NCBI GenBank assembly: GCA_002725175.2
Contig: PBQX02000038.1
Location: forward strand, 1-64,000
Direction: 5' to 3'
Length of the DNA: 64,000 nt
From: CACKLF01 sp002725175
GTDB taxonomy: Bacteria > Pseudomonadota > Alphaproteobacteria > Rhodobacterales > Rhodobacteraceae
Below are positions 34,504 through 42,920 of this stretch, one piece after another (positions within the stretch are counted from its first letter, which is position 1; each line of letters opens with the position of its first letter). The translations under genes were made by a program, and so were the position numbers. A model generated the notes under the pieces. It saw only the letters and a program-made list of their open reading frames with translations. It made no database searches and was not told the DNA's origin.

Positions 34504-35637
34504 GTGTCAGTAATACTCTCAGTTGAAGATATGAGAAAAAAGGCTAAATCTCGTGTTCCTCGTATGTTTTTTGATTATGCTGAAAGTGGTTCGTGGACTG
34601 AAGATACACTCCGTGCGAATATCAATGACTTAATGGATATTAAGTTTAGACAACGTGTGGCAGTTGATATAAGCAAGCGGTCTACGGAAATGGAAATGCT
34701 AGGGGAAAAATTACCTATACCCGTTGCCTTGGCGCCTACTGGTTTGGCAGGAATGCAAACTGCGGACGGAGAAATTCATGCAGCACGAGCAGCGGAAAAA
34801 TTTGGAGTTCCATTCACTTTGTCAACTATGTCAGTATGTTCTATAGAGGAAGTTCAAAGCAAAACTAGGGATCCATTTTGGTTTCAGCTTTATGTAATGA
34901 GAGATAGAGATTTTATTGATAGACTCATCAAGAGAGCAAAGGAAGCAAATTGCTCTGCACTAATGATCACATTAGATTTGCAGGTAATGGGGCAAAGACA
35001 TAGAGATATTAAAAACGGGTTGAGTGTCCCGCCAAAAATTAACTTACCTAACATCTTAAATCTGATTACCAAACCTAAATGGTGCTTAGGCATGTTGGGA
35101 ACAAAAAATCGAAAGTTTGGCAACATAGTTGGGCATGTTAAAGGTGTGAAAGACATGTCGTCATTGGCAGAGTGGACAGTCAATCAGTTCGATCCTACGC
35201 TATGCTGGGATGATGTTTTAGAATTAAGAAAGAAGTGGTCAGGGAAAATAGTTCTAAAGGGAATTATGGATAAAGAAGATGCCAAAGCAGCGTTAAATAT
35301 CGGAGCAGATGCAATTATAGTATCTAACCACGGCGGTCGCCAGCTGGACGGAGCTTCATCTTCTGTTTCTGCACTCCCTAAGATTTTGGATATTGTGCAA
35401 GATAAATGTGAAATTTGGGTTGATGGGGGGATTCGTACAGGTCAAGATATCCTAAGGTTAATTGCACTTGGAGCAAAAGGTACGCTTATTGGAAGAGCTT
35501 TTTTGTATGGCCTAGGTGCTGAGGGAGAAAAGGGTGTGACCAGGGTACTGGAAATACTTCAAAAGGAGTTGGATTTAACTATGGCTCTATGTGGAGCTAC
35601 AGATTTATCACAGGTTAATAAAAATATTCTGCTGTAG
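34504..35637 (+). CDS. FMN-dependent alpha-hydroxyacid dehydrogenase/oxidase (LldD family)
   Basis: A 377-residue FMN enzyme that oxidises 2-hydroxyacids such as L-lactate or glycolate to 2-oxoacids. Key residues: Tyr25 region (FFDYAESGSWTEDT), ALAPTGLAG (FMN phosphate side), Lys252 in VLKGIM, and the active-site base His276 with Arg279 in SNHGGRQLDGA, followed by DGGIRTGQDI. The start is a GTG at 34504 with GCGGAGG upstream. The substrate could be lactate, glycolate or mandelate-like; sequence alone does not decide. Confidence 0.88.
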   Translation: MSVILSVEDMRKKAKSRVPRMFFDYAESGSWTEDTLRANINDLMDIKFRQRVAVDISKRSTEMEMLGEKLPIPVALAPTGLAGMQTADGEIHAARAAEKFGVPFTLSTMSVCSIEEVQSKTRDPFWFQLYVMRDRDFIDRLIKRAKEANCSALMITLDLQVMGQRHRDIKNGLSVPPKINLPNILNLITKPKWCLGMLGTKNRKFGNIVGHVKGVKDMSSLAEWTVNQFDPTLCWDDVLELRKKWSGKIVLKGIMDKEDAKAALNIGADAIIVSNHGGRQLDGASSSVSALPKILDIVQDKCEIWVDGGIRTGQDILRLIALGAKGTLIGRAFLYGLGAEGEKGVTRVLEILQKELDLTMALCGATDLSQVNKNILL

Positions 35638-35693
35638 GAAAAAATTTTACATGTGATGTAGTAAAAAAATATAAAAACTTGTAGGATTAACTC

Positions 35694-36515
35694 ATGTCAA
35701 AAAATCAATATTATTTTCCTAGAGGAGGCTTGCCGAGCGGAGAAAAGTTGTTGACCGGGAAAGCGGTTTTCAAGGATTCTTATGTTGTTATACCTAGGGA
35801 AGTAATGACTGATATTGTAACCAGCTATTTTCCTAATTGGGAAAATACTAGGGCTTGGGTTTTGGCCAAGCCGCTTAGTGGATTTTCCACCACCTTCTCT
35901 CAATCGATTGTAAATGTAGGTCCTGATGGAGGTAGTAAAGATCCTGAGATAGATGCAGAAATTCAAAGTGTTATATTTATTCTAGATGGCAATCTTGAGC
36001 TAATTATTGGAGGTGAAAAATATTCTTTAACTCCTGGATCTTACTGTTATATCCCACCAAGAATTTCTTGGGAAGTTAAAAATAGTTCGAGCAAAGATGT
36101 ATATTTTCAATGGATAAGAAAACGATATGAGGCTGTAGAGGGTATTAAGTATCCAGAATACTTTGTGATAAATGAAAGAGAAGTTAAGGTAGCGGAAATG
36201 CATCCTGGTAAAAAATCATGGACAACAACAAGGTTTGTAGATCCCAATGACATGCGACACGACATGCATGTCAATATAGTAAACTTTAAACCCGGGGGGG
36301 TGATTCCTTTCATGGAGACCCATGTAATGGAACATGGGATTTACATTTTAGAAGGAAAAGGCGTGTATCGTCTTAACGAAGATTGGGTTGAGGTGCAAGC
36401 TGGTGATTTCTTATGGTTACGGGCTTTTTGTCCCCAAGCTTGCTACGCTGGAGGTCCTGAAGATTTCAGATATTTACTTTATAAAGATGTTAATAGACAA
36501 ATTAGCCTTAGCTGA
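35694..36515 (+). CDS. allE: (S)-ureidoglycine aminohydrolase (bicupin)
   Basis: A 273-residue two-cupin protein matching AllE/UGHY, which converts (S)-ureidoglycine to (S)-ureidoglycolate and ammonia in allantoin breakdown. The C-terminal cupin carries the expected manganese ligands: Glu208, His210 and His214 in METHVMEHG, and Gln248 in CPQACYAGG. The N-terminal cupin has lost these. No other ureide gene (allantoinase, allantoate amidohydrolase, ureidoglycolate enzymes) is visible, so it either works with distant genes or acts on a related compound. It converges on the TRAP transporter operon. Confidence 0.87.
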   Translation: MSKNQYYFPRGGLPSGEKLLTGKAVFKDSYVVIPREVMTDIVTSYFPNWENTRAWVLAKPLSGFSTTFSQSIVNVGPDGGSKDPEIDAEIQSVIFILDGNLELIIGGEKYSLTPGSYCYIPPRISWEVKNSSSKDVYFQWIRKRYEAVEGIKYPEYFVINEREVKVAEMHPGKKSWTTTRFVDPNDMRHDMHVNIVNFKPGGVIPFMETHVMEHGIYILEGKGVYRLNEDWVEVQAGDFLWLRAFCPQACYAGGPEDFRYLLYKDVNRQISLS

Positions 36516-36544
36516 TTTTCTCAGAAACCTATAAAGCAAAAGTC

Positions 36545-37843
36545 TTACATCATTGATGGTAAAAATAAGGCTAGTGATGGAATTGATGCTATTAGAATTA
36601 ATCTAAAGATATCTACCACCCAAAAGGGGGTAACACCTCTAAATATCGTTCCTACAGAGACATCCTTTATTACACCCTTCAGAACGAAGACATTTAATCC
36701 TATTGGTGGTGTAATTAAACTTATCTCAGTTACTACTACAACCAAGATCCCAAACCAAATCAAATCAAAACCTAAGCTATGAACGAGCGGAGCAAAAATA
36801 GGTACCGTAAGTAGTATCATTGACATAGATTCAAAGACGCATCCCAACAATATATAGATTATTAGTATAATAAATATCACTGCTAGCCCTGAAAGTTCGA
36901 AAGAGTTAATGAGGCCTAAAAGTGCGTCTGGTAGGCCAGCACGGTTTAAGAAATTAGAAAACATTGATGCGCCAAACAATAATGCAAAAAGTTTTGCAGT
37001 AAGCCCAGCAGCTTCCCTTGAAACTTCTAACAGTACGCCGCCTTTGAGGCTGCCTTTTAGAAACGTTATTAATAAGGCACCGGCTGCTCCCATTCCTGCT
37101 GCTTCTGTTGCTGAGAAAAGACCTATGTAAATGCCGCCTATTACAAATATAAATAGTGCCAAAGTTGTCCATACATCTTTTAATGCTATGAGCCGTTGTG
37201 GCCATGCTGTTCTCTCTCCCGCAGGCCCTAAGGATGGATTCCGTGTGACAACAAAATATACTGCAAGTGTGTAGAAAAGTATTCCGATGAAACCGGGTAT
37301 AAATCCGGCCATGAAAAGCTTGCCAATTGATTGCTCTGTTAAAAGCCCATAAATTACAAGTATTACACTCGGAGGGATTAGTATGCCTAATGTACCTCCA
37401 GCAGCAATAGAAGCTGTAGCTAAAGAGTCAGCATAACGATATCTTCTCATCTCAGGCATGGCGACTTTTGACATGGTTGCCGCTGTAGCTATAGAGGACC
37501 CAGAAATAGCGGAAAACATTCCACAAGCGACCACGGTAGACATTGCTAGGCCACCCTTCTTGTCGCCCAAGAAGGCGTAGGCTGCCCGGTATAGTTGTTG
37601 AGCCATTCCCCCTTTGTCCACAAGCAACCCCATGAGAATAAAAAGAGGTAAAACTGATAAAGAATAGGATTGGCCTAGGTCTAATACTAACCTGCCTAGA
37701 TTGGAGATCGCGGCTCTATAATTTGTAAGTTCACCAAATCCAACAACTCCTACCAAGCCCATAGATAATGCAAGAGGAAACCTTAAAAAGGCTAAAATTA
37801 ATATTGCAGCAAACCCAATTAGTGAAATCGTAAAACCGTCCAT
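36545..37843 (-). CDS. TRAP transporter large permease, DctM-like
   Basis: A 432-residue integral membrane protein with about twelve helices and the DctM hallmarks: FLRFPLALSMGLVG at the start, LFILMGLLVDKGG, GGTLGILIPPSVILVIYG, and late TPPIGLNVFVLKG. It energises uptake by cation symport. It is the last gene of a three-gene operon read P, Q, M on the minus strand; six bases separate it from the DctQ-like gene. Confidence 0.92.
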   Translation of the reverse strand: MDGFTISLIGFAAILILAFLRFPLALSMGLVGVVGFGELTNYRAAISNLGRLVLDLGQSYSLSVLPLFILMGLLVDKGGMAQQLYRAAYAFLGDKKGGLAMSTVVACGMFSAISGSSIATAATMSKVAMPEMRRYRYADSLATASIAAGGTLGILIPPSVILVIYGLLTEQSIGKLFMAGFIPGFIGILFYTLAVYFVVTRNPSLGPAGERTAWPQRLIALKDVWTTLALFIFVIGGIYIGLFSATEAAGMGAAGALLITFLKGSLKGGVLLEVSREAAGLTAKLFALLFGASMFSNFLNRAGLPDALLGLINSFELSGLAVIFIILIIYILLGCVFESMSMILLTVPIFAPLVHSLGFDLIWFGILVVVVTEISLITPPIGLNVFVLKGVIKDVSVGTIFRGVTPFWVVDIFRLILIASIPSLALFLPSMM

Positions 37844-37849
37844 TAGCCG

Positions 37850-38398
37850 TCACTCTTCAAATTCTGAATTGGATTTCGGACGGCTGAGTAGAATAAGGAG
37901 TCTCAGAATAATCATCCCTAATGTAAAGAAAAGTGCTAACGCTATAAAGTTATCAATCAAGTATTTTGGCAGATAAGGGCTATGATCTAAAGCTAATGCA
38001 GGTATCATTATATACTCGTAAGTATCACCATCTTCTAAAGAGCGTTGAGCGTAAGAATAAGTCTTTCCTGCTATAATCCAAATGCAATATGCCGTTACAG
38101 CTAAAAATATTACGCCTAATACCCAGCCGAGATATCCCCTTTTAAAAAATGGAAATAGATCAACAATTATATGTTCATTTTTAAAAAACATCCCAGGTAA
38201 GGAAAAGAAAATGACGAATGCCATGCTGACCTGAACCATCTCAGCACCTGCATAGAGTGGGGAATTAAAAAAGTATCGCCCAATCACATCTACACATGTT
38301 ACAGCAATAATCCAAAGTACAGCTATTCCTGCTAGGTTGGAAATGAAACGGCTCACCCGAAGGGCAAGCCGTTCCAAAATATTAAGTGCTGATTCCAT
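37850..38398 (-). CDS. TRAP transporter small permease, DctQ-like
   Basis: A 182-residue membrane protein with four predicted helices and the DctQ signature region (VTCVDVIGRYFFNSPLYAGAE at the first-second helix turn, truncated here in quotation). It bridges binding protein and large permease. It lies between the binding-protein gene (16 bases upstream) and the large permease gene. Confidence 0.9.
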   Translation of the reverse strand: MESALNILERLALRVSRFISNLAGIAVLWIIAVTCVDVIGRYFFNSPLYAGAEMVQVSMAFVIFFSLPGMFFKNEHIIVDLFPFFKRGYLGWVLGVIFLAVTAYCIWIIAGKTYSYAQRSLEDGDTYEYIMIPALALDHSPYLPKYLIDNFIALALFFTLGMIILRLLILLSRPKSNSEFEE

Positions 38399-38414
38399 AA
38401 AGTTCTATTAAACC

Positions 38415-39440
38415 TTATTGACCAGATTCAGTAGCTACTTGCTCCTTAAAGTAAGCTAGTGCAGCCTCAGCATCTACTCCTTTTGCAGAAACTTTAGCTA
38501 AAACGTCAGTGGTAACACCGGCTGTAGCATCTTTGTAATACTGTCGCTCTGCTTCATTTGCTTCAGTCAATTCGTGGCCATAACTAGCAGCAGCGGCAGC
38601 TCCGACTTTGTCGGCGTCATCCCAAAACCAGCCTACTGTTCTTGCAAGATTTACACCTCTCATGCCGTCCACACAATCACGCTCAGCTCCACTTAAGCCG
38701 TTATAGGTATCATTGTTCATTACAATCGCAAAAGCTGTGGTGTACATTCCATCAGGGTTGTGAAATGAAAACTTCGCAAGTTCAGCAATCTTGAATGCAT
38801 GCATTGTTTCAAATGGAAAGAAAACTCCATCAGCCACACCGCCGTCAATTAGTTCATATACTTTTGGTGCTGGGGCATTTACGCCGGCAACGCCTAAGGC
38901 TGTACCGATGGCATTCGCAACACCACCACCGATTCTCATTTTAACGCCTTCAAGTTCTTTATATGAGGTAATTTTCTTTATAGTATTTGCCATTCCTGGT
39001 CCATGAGTATAATTCGCTAGAACCTGAACGCCTTTAGCTTCACCTGCAGACTCAAAGAACTTTTCGTATGTTTTTTGGAAAGCAACGGATTTTTGCCTTG
39101 CGTTTCCTGGAATGCTTGGAAGTTCAGCAATCATAGGGGTTACAAATTTACCTGGAGTATAACCGTAAACGATCCAAGATATATCAGCAACACCATCTCT
39201 TACAGTATCGTACATAGCTGGTGGAGGAGCCATACCATATTCTACTTTAAGACTTACTGAGCCCCCTGTGCAGCTTTTTAACTGGCTATTCATCCAAGGA
39301 AACACATTTTCATTCATTGTATGAAAAGGTGCAGCCCAAGATGCGACGGTAAGGACTTTTTCAGCTGATGCCGCTCCTACCGTAATGCCAAAGCTAGTAG
39401 CAACAGCACTAACACCGGCAATAATTTTACTTAATTTCAT
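38415..39440 (-). CDS. TRAP transporter substrate-binding protein, DctP-like
   Basis: A 341-residue periplasmic binding protein. A signal peptide of about 26 residues (ending ASA-EKV) is followed by LTVASWAAPFHTMNE. The TRAP features are DTVRDGVADISWIVYGYTPG, the ligand-carboxylate Arg region GVKMRIGGG, and ELIDGGVADGVFFPFETM. An even ligand class cannot be named, though a carboxylate is usual. The start has GGGAG upstream. A long dyad lies 32 bases upstream in the leader. Confidence 0.9.
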   Translation of the reverse strand: MKLSKIIAGVSAVATSFGITVGAASAEKVLTVASWAAPFHTMNENVFPWMNSQLKSCTGGSVSLKVEYGMAPPPAMYDTVRDGVADISWIVYGYTPGKFVTPMIAELPSIPGNARQKSVAFQKTYEKFFESAGEAKGVQVLANYTHGPGMANTIKKITSYKELEGVKMRIGGGVANAIGTALGVAGVNAPAPKVYELIDGGVADGVFFPFETMHAFKIAELAKFSFHNPDGMYTTAFAIVMNNDTYNGLSGAERDCVDGMRGVNLARTVGWFWDDADKVGAAAAASYGHELTEANEAERQYYKDATAGVTTDVLAKVSAKGVDAEAALAYFKEQVATESGQ

Positions 39441-39471
39441 TTTAATCTCCCGATATAATCTCTTTGTTTTA

Positions 39472-39509
39472 GGATAAACGCCTTAACTATTAAGGATTGT
39501 TGTTTATCC
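39472..39509. promoter_or_regulatory. Nested inverted repeats in the TRAP operon leader
   Basis: Outer arms GGATAAAC (39472-39479) and GTTTATCC (39502-39509) enclose inner arms CCTTAA (39481-39486) and TTAAGG (39490-39495) with a 3-base loop. The element sits 32 bases upstream of the binding-protein start. It could be an operator, or an RNA hairpin in the 5' leader. No T-run follows on the minus strand, so a terminator is unlikely. Confidence 0.5.
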
Positions 39510-39626
39510 CTCAATTCTTTATTAATTTTCCAAAAGTTCAACTCTTTTTTTTCGACCTAACTTACTTTTGGTGAATTTAATTACATTTAGGTGAAATTCA
39601 GCTATTGTTACCGTTACGCAATACTT

Positions 39627-40790
39627 TTACCAACTACAGTTAAGTTCCAAAGGTCCTCTAAACGCCCAACCTCTGAATTCGACAGGCGAATCTGAATTAA
39701 GTCTTAAGTTGGGAAACTTATCGAATAGTTTTGGAAGAGCAACTTCTCCAATAAGACATCTTGAAATCCATGCCCCTGCACAAAAATGGGGCCCAGCGCC
39801 AAACGTTATGGTATTTGATCTGTCTTGCGCCATATTAAATTGATCTGGGTATGCGAAACATTCTTCATCTCTATTTCCAGAACCAAACATGAAAAAAACA
39901 CGGTCATTCTCTAAAAAGTGCATGTCACCAATTCTATGTTGCTTTGCAACACGACGAGGTGACATTCCAATGGGAGAAATCCATCTGGCAAATTCTTCGA
40001 AAGCATCCAGCCACGAAAATTTTTTATTTTTTATGTCATTTAATTGTTTGGGGTGGCCTAAGAGTGCCCAAATTGTTCCGGCTATTGCATCCCTAGGTTC
40101 ATTTTGCCCACCAGAAATTGCAAGTTTTATGTTTGCTCTTATTTGCTCGTCAGATAGGCCGCTCGCCATTTGAATAGATAAGAGGGAGTAATCTGGATTT
40201 CTTAAGAGGGACCCTCTTATTTCATCTATATGAGTGTCTATGGAATTCGTGCAATCTTTACAGTTTTTTTCGATTACAGGGTTCCCTGAATAGTTGGCTA
40301 TCCCATCGATCATTCCTTGGCTTACTCTATCCATCTCTGGTCTTTCCATATTTGTTAAACCGGTGACTACCTTTAATGCTTCGGCAGACAAAGGCATCGC
40401 ATATTCCTTTACCAGTTCTCCCCCAGATTTTTTTTCAAGAATGCTAAGAATCTCGTCTGCAGCTTCATCAAATTTTTTACGCCATATAAGTTTTGTTGTC
40501 TTTGGTGAAATTGAAGGAAATATAGCTTTTCGTTCCTTAAGATGAGCTTCTCCATCTTTTCTCATCATATTTTCGCCCATGAGTTTTGTCATTAAACCAT
40601 CAGGCTGATCTGATGAAAAGATTGCGATTTTCTTTTCGTTTTCAAAAATAGACTGCCTTTTTGTAAATAAGATAGCATTAAGTTCGGGCACATAGGCAAT
40701 TGGTTTTTCCCTTCGCATTATCTCTAGATCAGGGTAAGGATCCGTCCAAAATTTTTCAGGGTTAATATTATAGATGTTTTGTTTTTGCAT
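39627..40790 (-). CDS. Cytochrome P450
   Basis: A soluble bacterial P450 of 387 residues. The heme loop is FGAGPHFCAGAW, with the Cys ligand at about residue 337; the ExxR pair is in EEFARW (about 266-269), and PRRVAK follows. The I-helix reads AISGGQNEPRD, so the usual acid-alcohol pair (A/G)GxD/ET is replaced and no Thr sits in the oxygen-activation position; this variant occurs in some bacterial P450 families. No ferredoxin or reductase gene is adjacent. I use the ATG at 40790; a TTG at 40796 is also in frame. It is downstream of the glycosidase-like gene on the same strand. Confidence 0.88.
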   Translation of the reverse strand: MQKQNIYNINPEKFWTDPYPDLEIMRREKPIAYVPELNAILFTKRQSIFENEKKIAIFSSDQPDGLMTKLMGENMMRKDGEAHLKERKAIFPSISPKTTKLIWRKKFDEAADEILSILEKKSGGELVKEYAMPLSAEALKVVTGLTNMERPEMDRVSQGMIDGIANYSGNPVIEKNCKDCTNSIDTHIDEIRGSLLRNPDYSLLSIQMASGLSDEQIRANIKLAISGGQNEPRDAIAGTIWALLGHPKQLNDIKNKKFSWLDAFEEFARWISPIGMSPRRVAKQHRIGDMHFLENDRVFFMFGSGNRDEECFAYPDQFNMAQDRSNTITFGAGPHFCAGAWISRCLIGEVALPKLFDKFPNLRLNSDSPVEFRGWAFRGPLELNCSW

Positions 40791-40840
40791 AATCAAAATA
40801 CTTATATCATGAGAAAATAATATCTTCTAGATTTGTAAGC

Positions 40841-41818
40841 TTAGATATTATTGATCTTCACAATTCCTATTCCACTTTCACCAGCACCACAATATAATAG
40901 ATAGACTATTCCATCTATGTCTTCAAAAATGCAGGGATCTCTTAGTTCTCTAACCCTGCCTTGTACGGCACCCATAACTGATTGTCGTAGATCTAATTCC
41001 ACTCCTTCCCACTTTAATTCAGGTTCCAAAATAGTGGTCTTTTCTTTTACCTTCCACTCATTCCATTTTTCTGTCAGATCCAAGGTCGTATGGATTATTC
41101 TCTCTGGCTCATCCCCGATGTTGGTGAAGAAAATATGTAAAATATCACCTCTTCGGAAAATTTCGCCATGACGAAACCCTGATCCAATTCCCTCTTTTGG
41201 ACTATAAGGAAGGATCTTTGGTCCTTTTTCGAAAGGTAGATGCCAGTCTCTAGATCTCCAGATTTCTGCACCCCAGGTTATGGCATATATAATATTTTTA
41301 TATTCAAACACCCGAAAGTATGGGGGACCTAAAATTGGCTCTAAAGGGGAAAAATTTAAGCCATCTTTTGAAGTTGCTAATCGGGTAACCTGATTTCCAT
41401 TTGAAAGAAGCCCATGGTAATACATCCTGAAAATTTTGTTTTTACTATCGATGTGTATGTCCGGTGAGGCAATATGAGCATAAAGATAACCTCCCTTCAT
41501 CTTTTTTGCCCAGGGAGGTCTTTCTTTTTCCGGCGGCTCAGGAGGATCCTTGGAAATGAACAAGCTATCACTAAGGTTTAATGCTCCTGGAGAATAAATC
41601 TTCCAGGGCCCAATAATCTCGTCTGCAAAAGCCAATCTAATATATTTTCCCTTATGATCGGAAAAATACAAATGATAGGTACCTAATTTCTCTTTACACC
41701 AATTTGGCATTCTAATAATGGCTGGACCGTTAATATTTGAGCCCATCCTATCATCCATGTTAGGGTAAATAATCGGGCTGGAGAAAAAGCGTTCTATACC
41801 TATCTTTTTAGACATCAT
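40841..41818 (-). CDS. Five-bladed beta-propeller glycosidase-like protein (GH43/GH32-like fold)
   Basis: A 325-residue protein whose repeating pattern recalls the arabinanase/levansucrase/invertase propeller superfamily: INGPAIIRMPNW, GTYHLYFSDHKGKYIRLAFA, SPDIHIDSKNKIFRMYYHG, FRHGEIFRRGDILHIFFTN, and RELRDPCIFEDIDGIVYLLY. The DPCIFEDIDG segment resembles the catalytic-acid blade of GH43-like proteins, but I cannot identify a full acid/base/modulator triad. No signal peptide is present. It starts three bases after the secreted peptidoglycan-binding-like gene, so they form an operon. A glycoside or lactone substrate is unknown. Confidence 0.6.
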   Translation of the reverse strand: MMSKKIGIERFFSSPIIYPNMDDRMGSNINGPAIIRMPNWCKEKLGTYHLYFSDHKGKYIRLAFADEIIGPWKIYSPGALNLSDSLFISKDPPEPPEKERPPWAKKMKGGYLYAHIASPDIHIDSKNKIFRMYYHGLLSNGNQVTRLATSKDGLNFSPLEPILGPPYFRVFEYKNIIYAITWGAEIWRSRDWHLPFEKGPKILPYSPKEGIGSGFRHGEIFRRGDILHIFFTNIGDEPERIIHTTLDLTEKWNEWKVKEKTTILEPELKWEGVELDLRQSVMGAVQGRVRELRDPCIFEDIDGIVYLLYCGAGESGIGIVKINNI

Positions 41819-41821
41819 CTC

Positions 41822-42463
41822 CTACTTTTCCTGTTTTAGCTGCATAAGCCTATTTTCTAGGTTTCCAACTTCTTTTAACAGCTTAGTTATCTGCAGTTGA
41901 AGGTGCAAGATTTCTTCATTTTTGCTATCATTATTTGAACGGCTATTGAACTGTTGATTTTGATGATTTGGATTTATGTAGAGTAAATCTTTAAATAAAT
42001 TATTAACGCCTTTTACAGAAGTTAAGAGATGAAGTTTATTGGAATCTAAAGCGTAAGATGAAATGGCATGCTCGGTTTTATAACCCCAATATCCATCCAA
42101 TCTACCATTGTAGTAGCCCATTTTCATGAGCTCACCCTGAATATTGTATCGAATAGATGGTGTTTGGGATTTGAATGCCCTTTGCGGGATTGTATCATAT
42201 AATACATTTTTATTTTTTCTTGGGAACTGATAACTATTCTGAGTGCTATGAGGAGTAACATAAGTGACTTGCTTTCGGACAATCACTGGTTGGTTGTCTT
42301 TTTTTACTTCTTGTATGATCCCATTTACAATTATTGCGCCCATTATGCCCTTTAAAAAATCTGCTTCAGATGCTCTAGCCGCAATAGGGTTAAAAATGAA
42401 GGCAAAGCTAGATAAAATTATTATACTGAGTCTTAAATTTTTTATTTTTCTTAAAATTTTCAT
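41822..42463 (-). CDS. Secreted protein with a peptidoglycan-binding-like domain and C-terminal coiled coil
   Basis: A 213-residue exported protein. The signal peptide spans residues 1 to about 32 (ending ARA-SEA). A central segment, RYNIQGELMKMGYYNGRLDG followed by a YWGYKT stretch, matches the PG_binding_1 helical pattern (LQ..L...GYY.G..DG..G..T..A). The last 40 residues are a charged coiled coil (LQLQITKLLKEVGNLENRL). It probably associates with cell wall or outer envelope. Start supported by AAAGGAAAA. Two operator-like dyads lie in the gap between it and the divergent small secreted protein gene. Confidence 0.65.
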   Translation of the reverse strand: MKILRKIKNLRLSIIILSSFAFIFNPIAARASEADFLKGIMGAIIVNGIIQEVKKDNQPVIVRKQVTYVTPHSTQNSYQFPRKNKNVLYDTIPQRAFKSQTPSIRYNIQGELMKMGYYNGRLDGYWGYKTEHAISSYALDSNKLHLLTSVKGVNNLFKDLLYINPNHQNQQFNSRSNNDSKNEEILHLQLQITKLLKEVGNLENRLMQLKQEK

Positions 42464-42529
42464 AAATTTTCCTTTCTGAACTGTTGAGAAAGGGTATTAA
42501 TAAATTGAGTGATATTCAAAAACGTCTCG

Positions 42530-42546
42530 TTGTTATTTGATAACAA
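42530..42546. promoter_or_regulatory. Operator-like dyad, copy 1
   Basis: TTGTTAT-TTG-ATAACAA is a perfect 7-bp inverted repeat in the gap between the peptidoglycan-binding-like gene (minus) and the small secreted protein gene (plus). A related dyad lies 42 bases downstream (start to start). Confidence 0.4.
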
Positions 42547-42571
42547 TAATTCTGGTGTGGTGTAAAAATTC

Positions 42572-42586
42572 TGTTATTGATTAACA
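42572..42586. promoter_or_regulatory. Operator-like dyad, copy 2
   Basis: TGTTA-TTGAT-TAACA shares the TGTTAT...TAACA core with the dyad at 42530-42546 and lies about four helical turns from it. It ends 46 bases before the ATG at 42633, near the expected promoter of the secreted protein/winged-helix pair. Confidence 0.35.
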
Positions 42587-42632
42587 CAATCACTTTCTGT
42601 TCCAATGGGCTAGAAAGAATGAGGTGTCAGTT

Positions 42633-42920
42633 ATGAAAAAAATATTATTAGTTTTTTTAATTACAATGTTTCTGCCAAATACTGGATTTTCAGACTGTTA
42701 TGTTGACTACAAAGCAAAAAAGAATAATCCGTTACGTCTTCACTATGGTATTTCAAAAATTAATACTGATTTTTGCGAGAATAGAAATGCCATAGCATTA
42801 GATCTAGAATCTCGGCTGCAGAGTAGTGGTTGGATATTACTAAAGTTGTTAGATGTATTCGGTAATGAAGGGATTGATGAAAGGAAAGATAGTGCCGGAA
42901 TATACTTCCTTAAATATTAA
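42633..42920 (+). CDS. Small secreted protein of unknown function (DCYADYK-type)
   Basis: A 95-residue exported protein. The signal peptide (MKKILLVFLITMFLPNTGFS) precedes a short mature domain: DCYVDYKAKKNNPLRLHYG, a second Cys (DFCENR), then SGWILLKLLDVFGNEGIDER and GIYFLKY. I recall closely similar short proteins from Rhodobacteraceae, of unknown function. Two cysteines in the mature part could form a disulfide. The ATG at 42633 has GAGG upstream and is preferred over the GTG at 42624. Its 3' end overlaps the membrane winged-helix gene, so they are coupled. Confidence 0.72.
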   Translation: MKKILLVFLITMFLPNTGFSDCYVDYKAKKNNPLRLHYGISKINTDFCENRNAIALDLESRLQSSGWILLKLLDVFGNEGIDERKDSAGIYFLKY

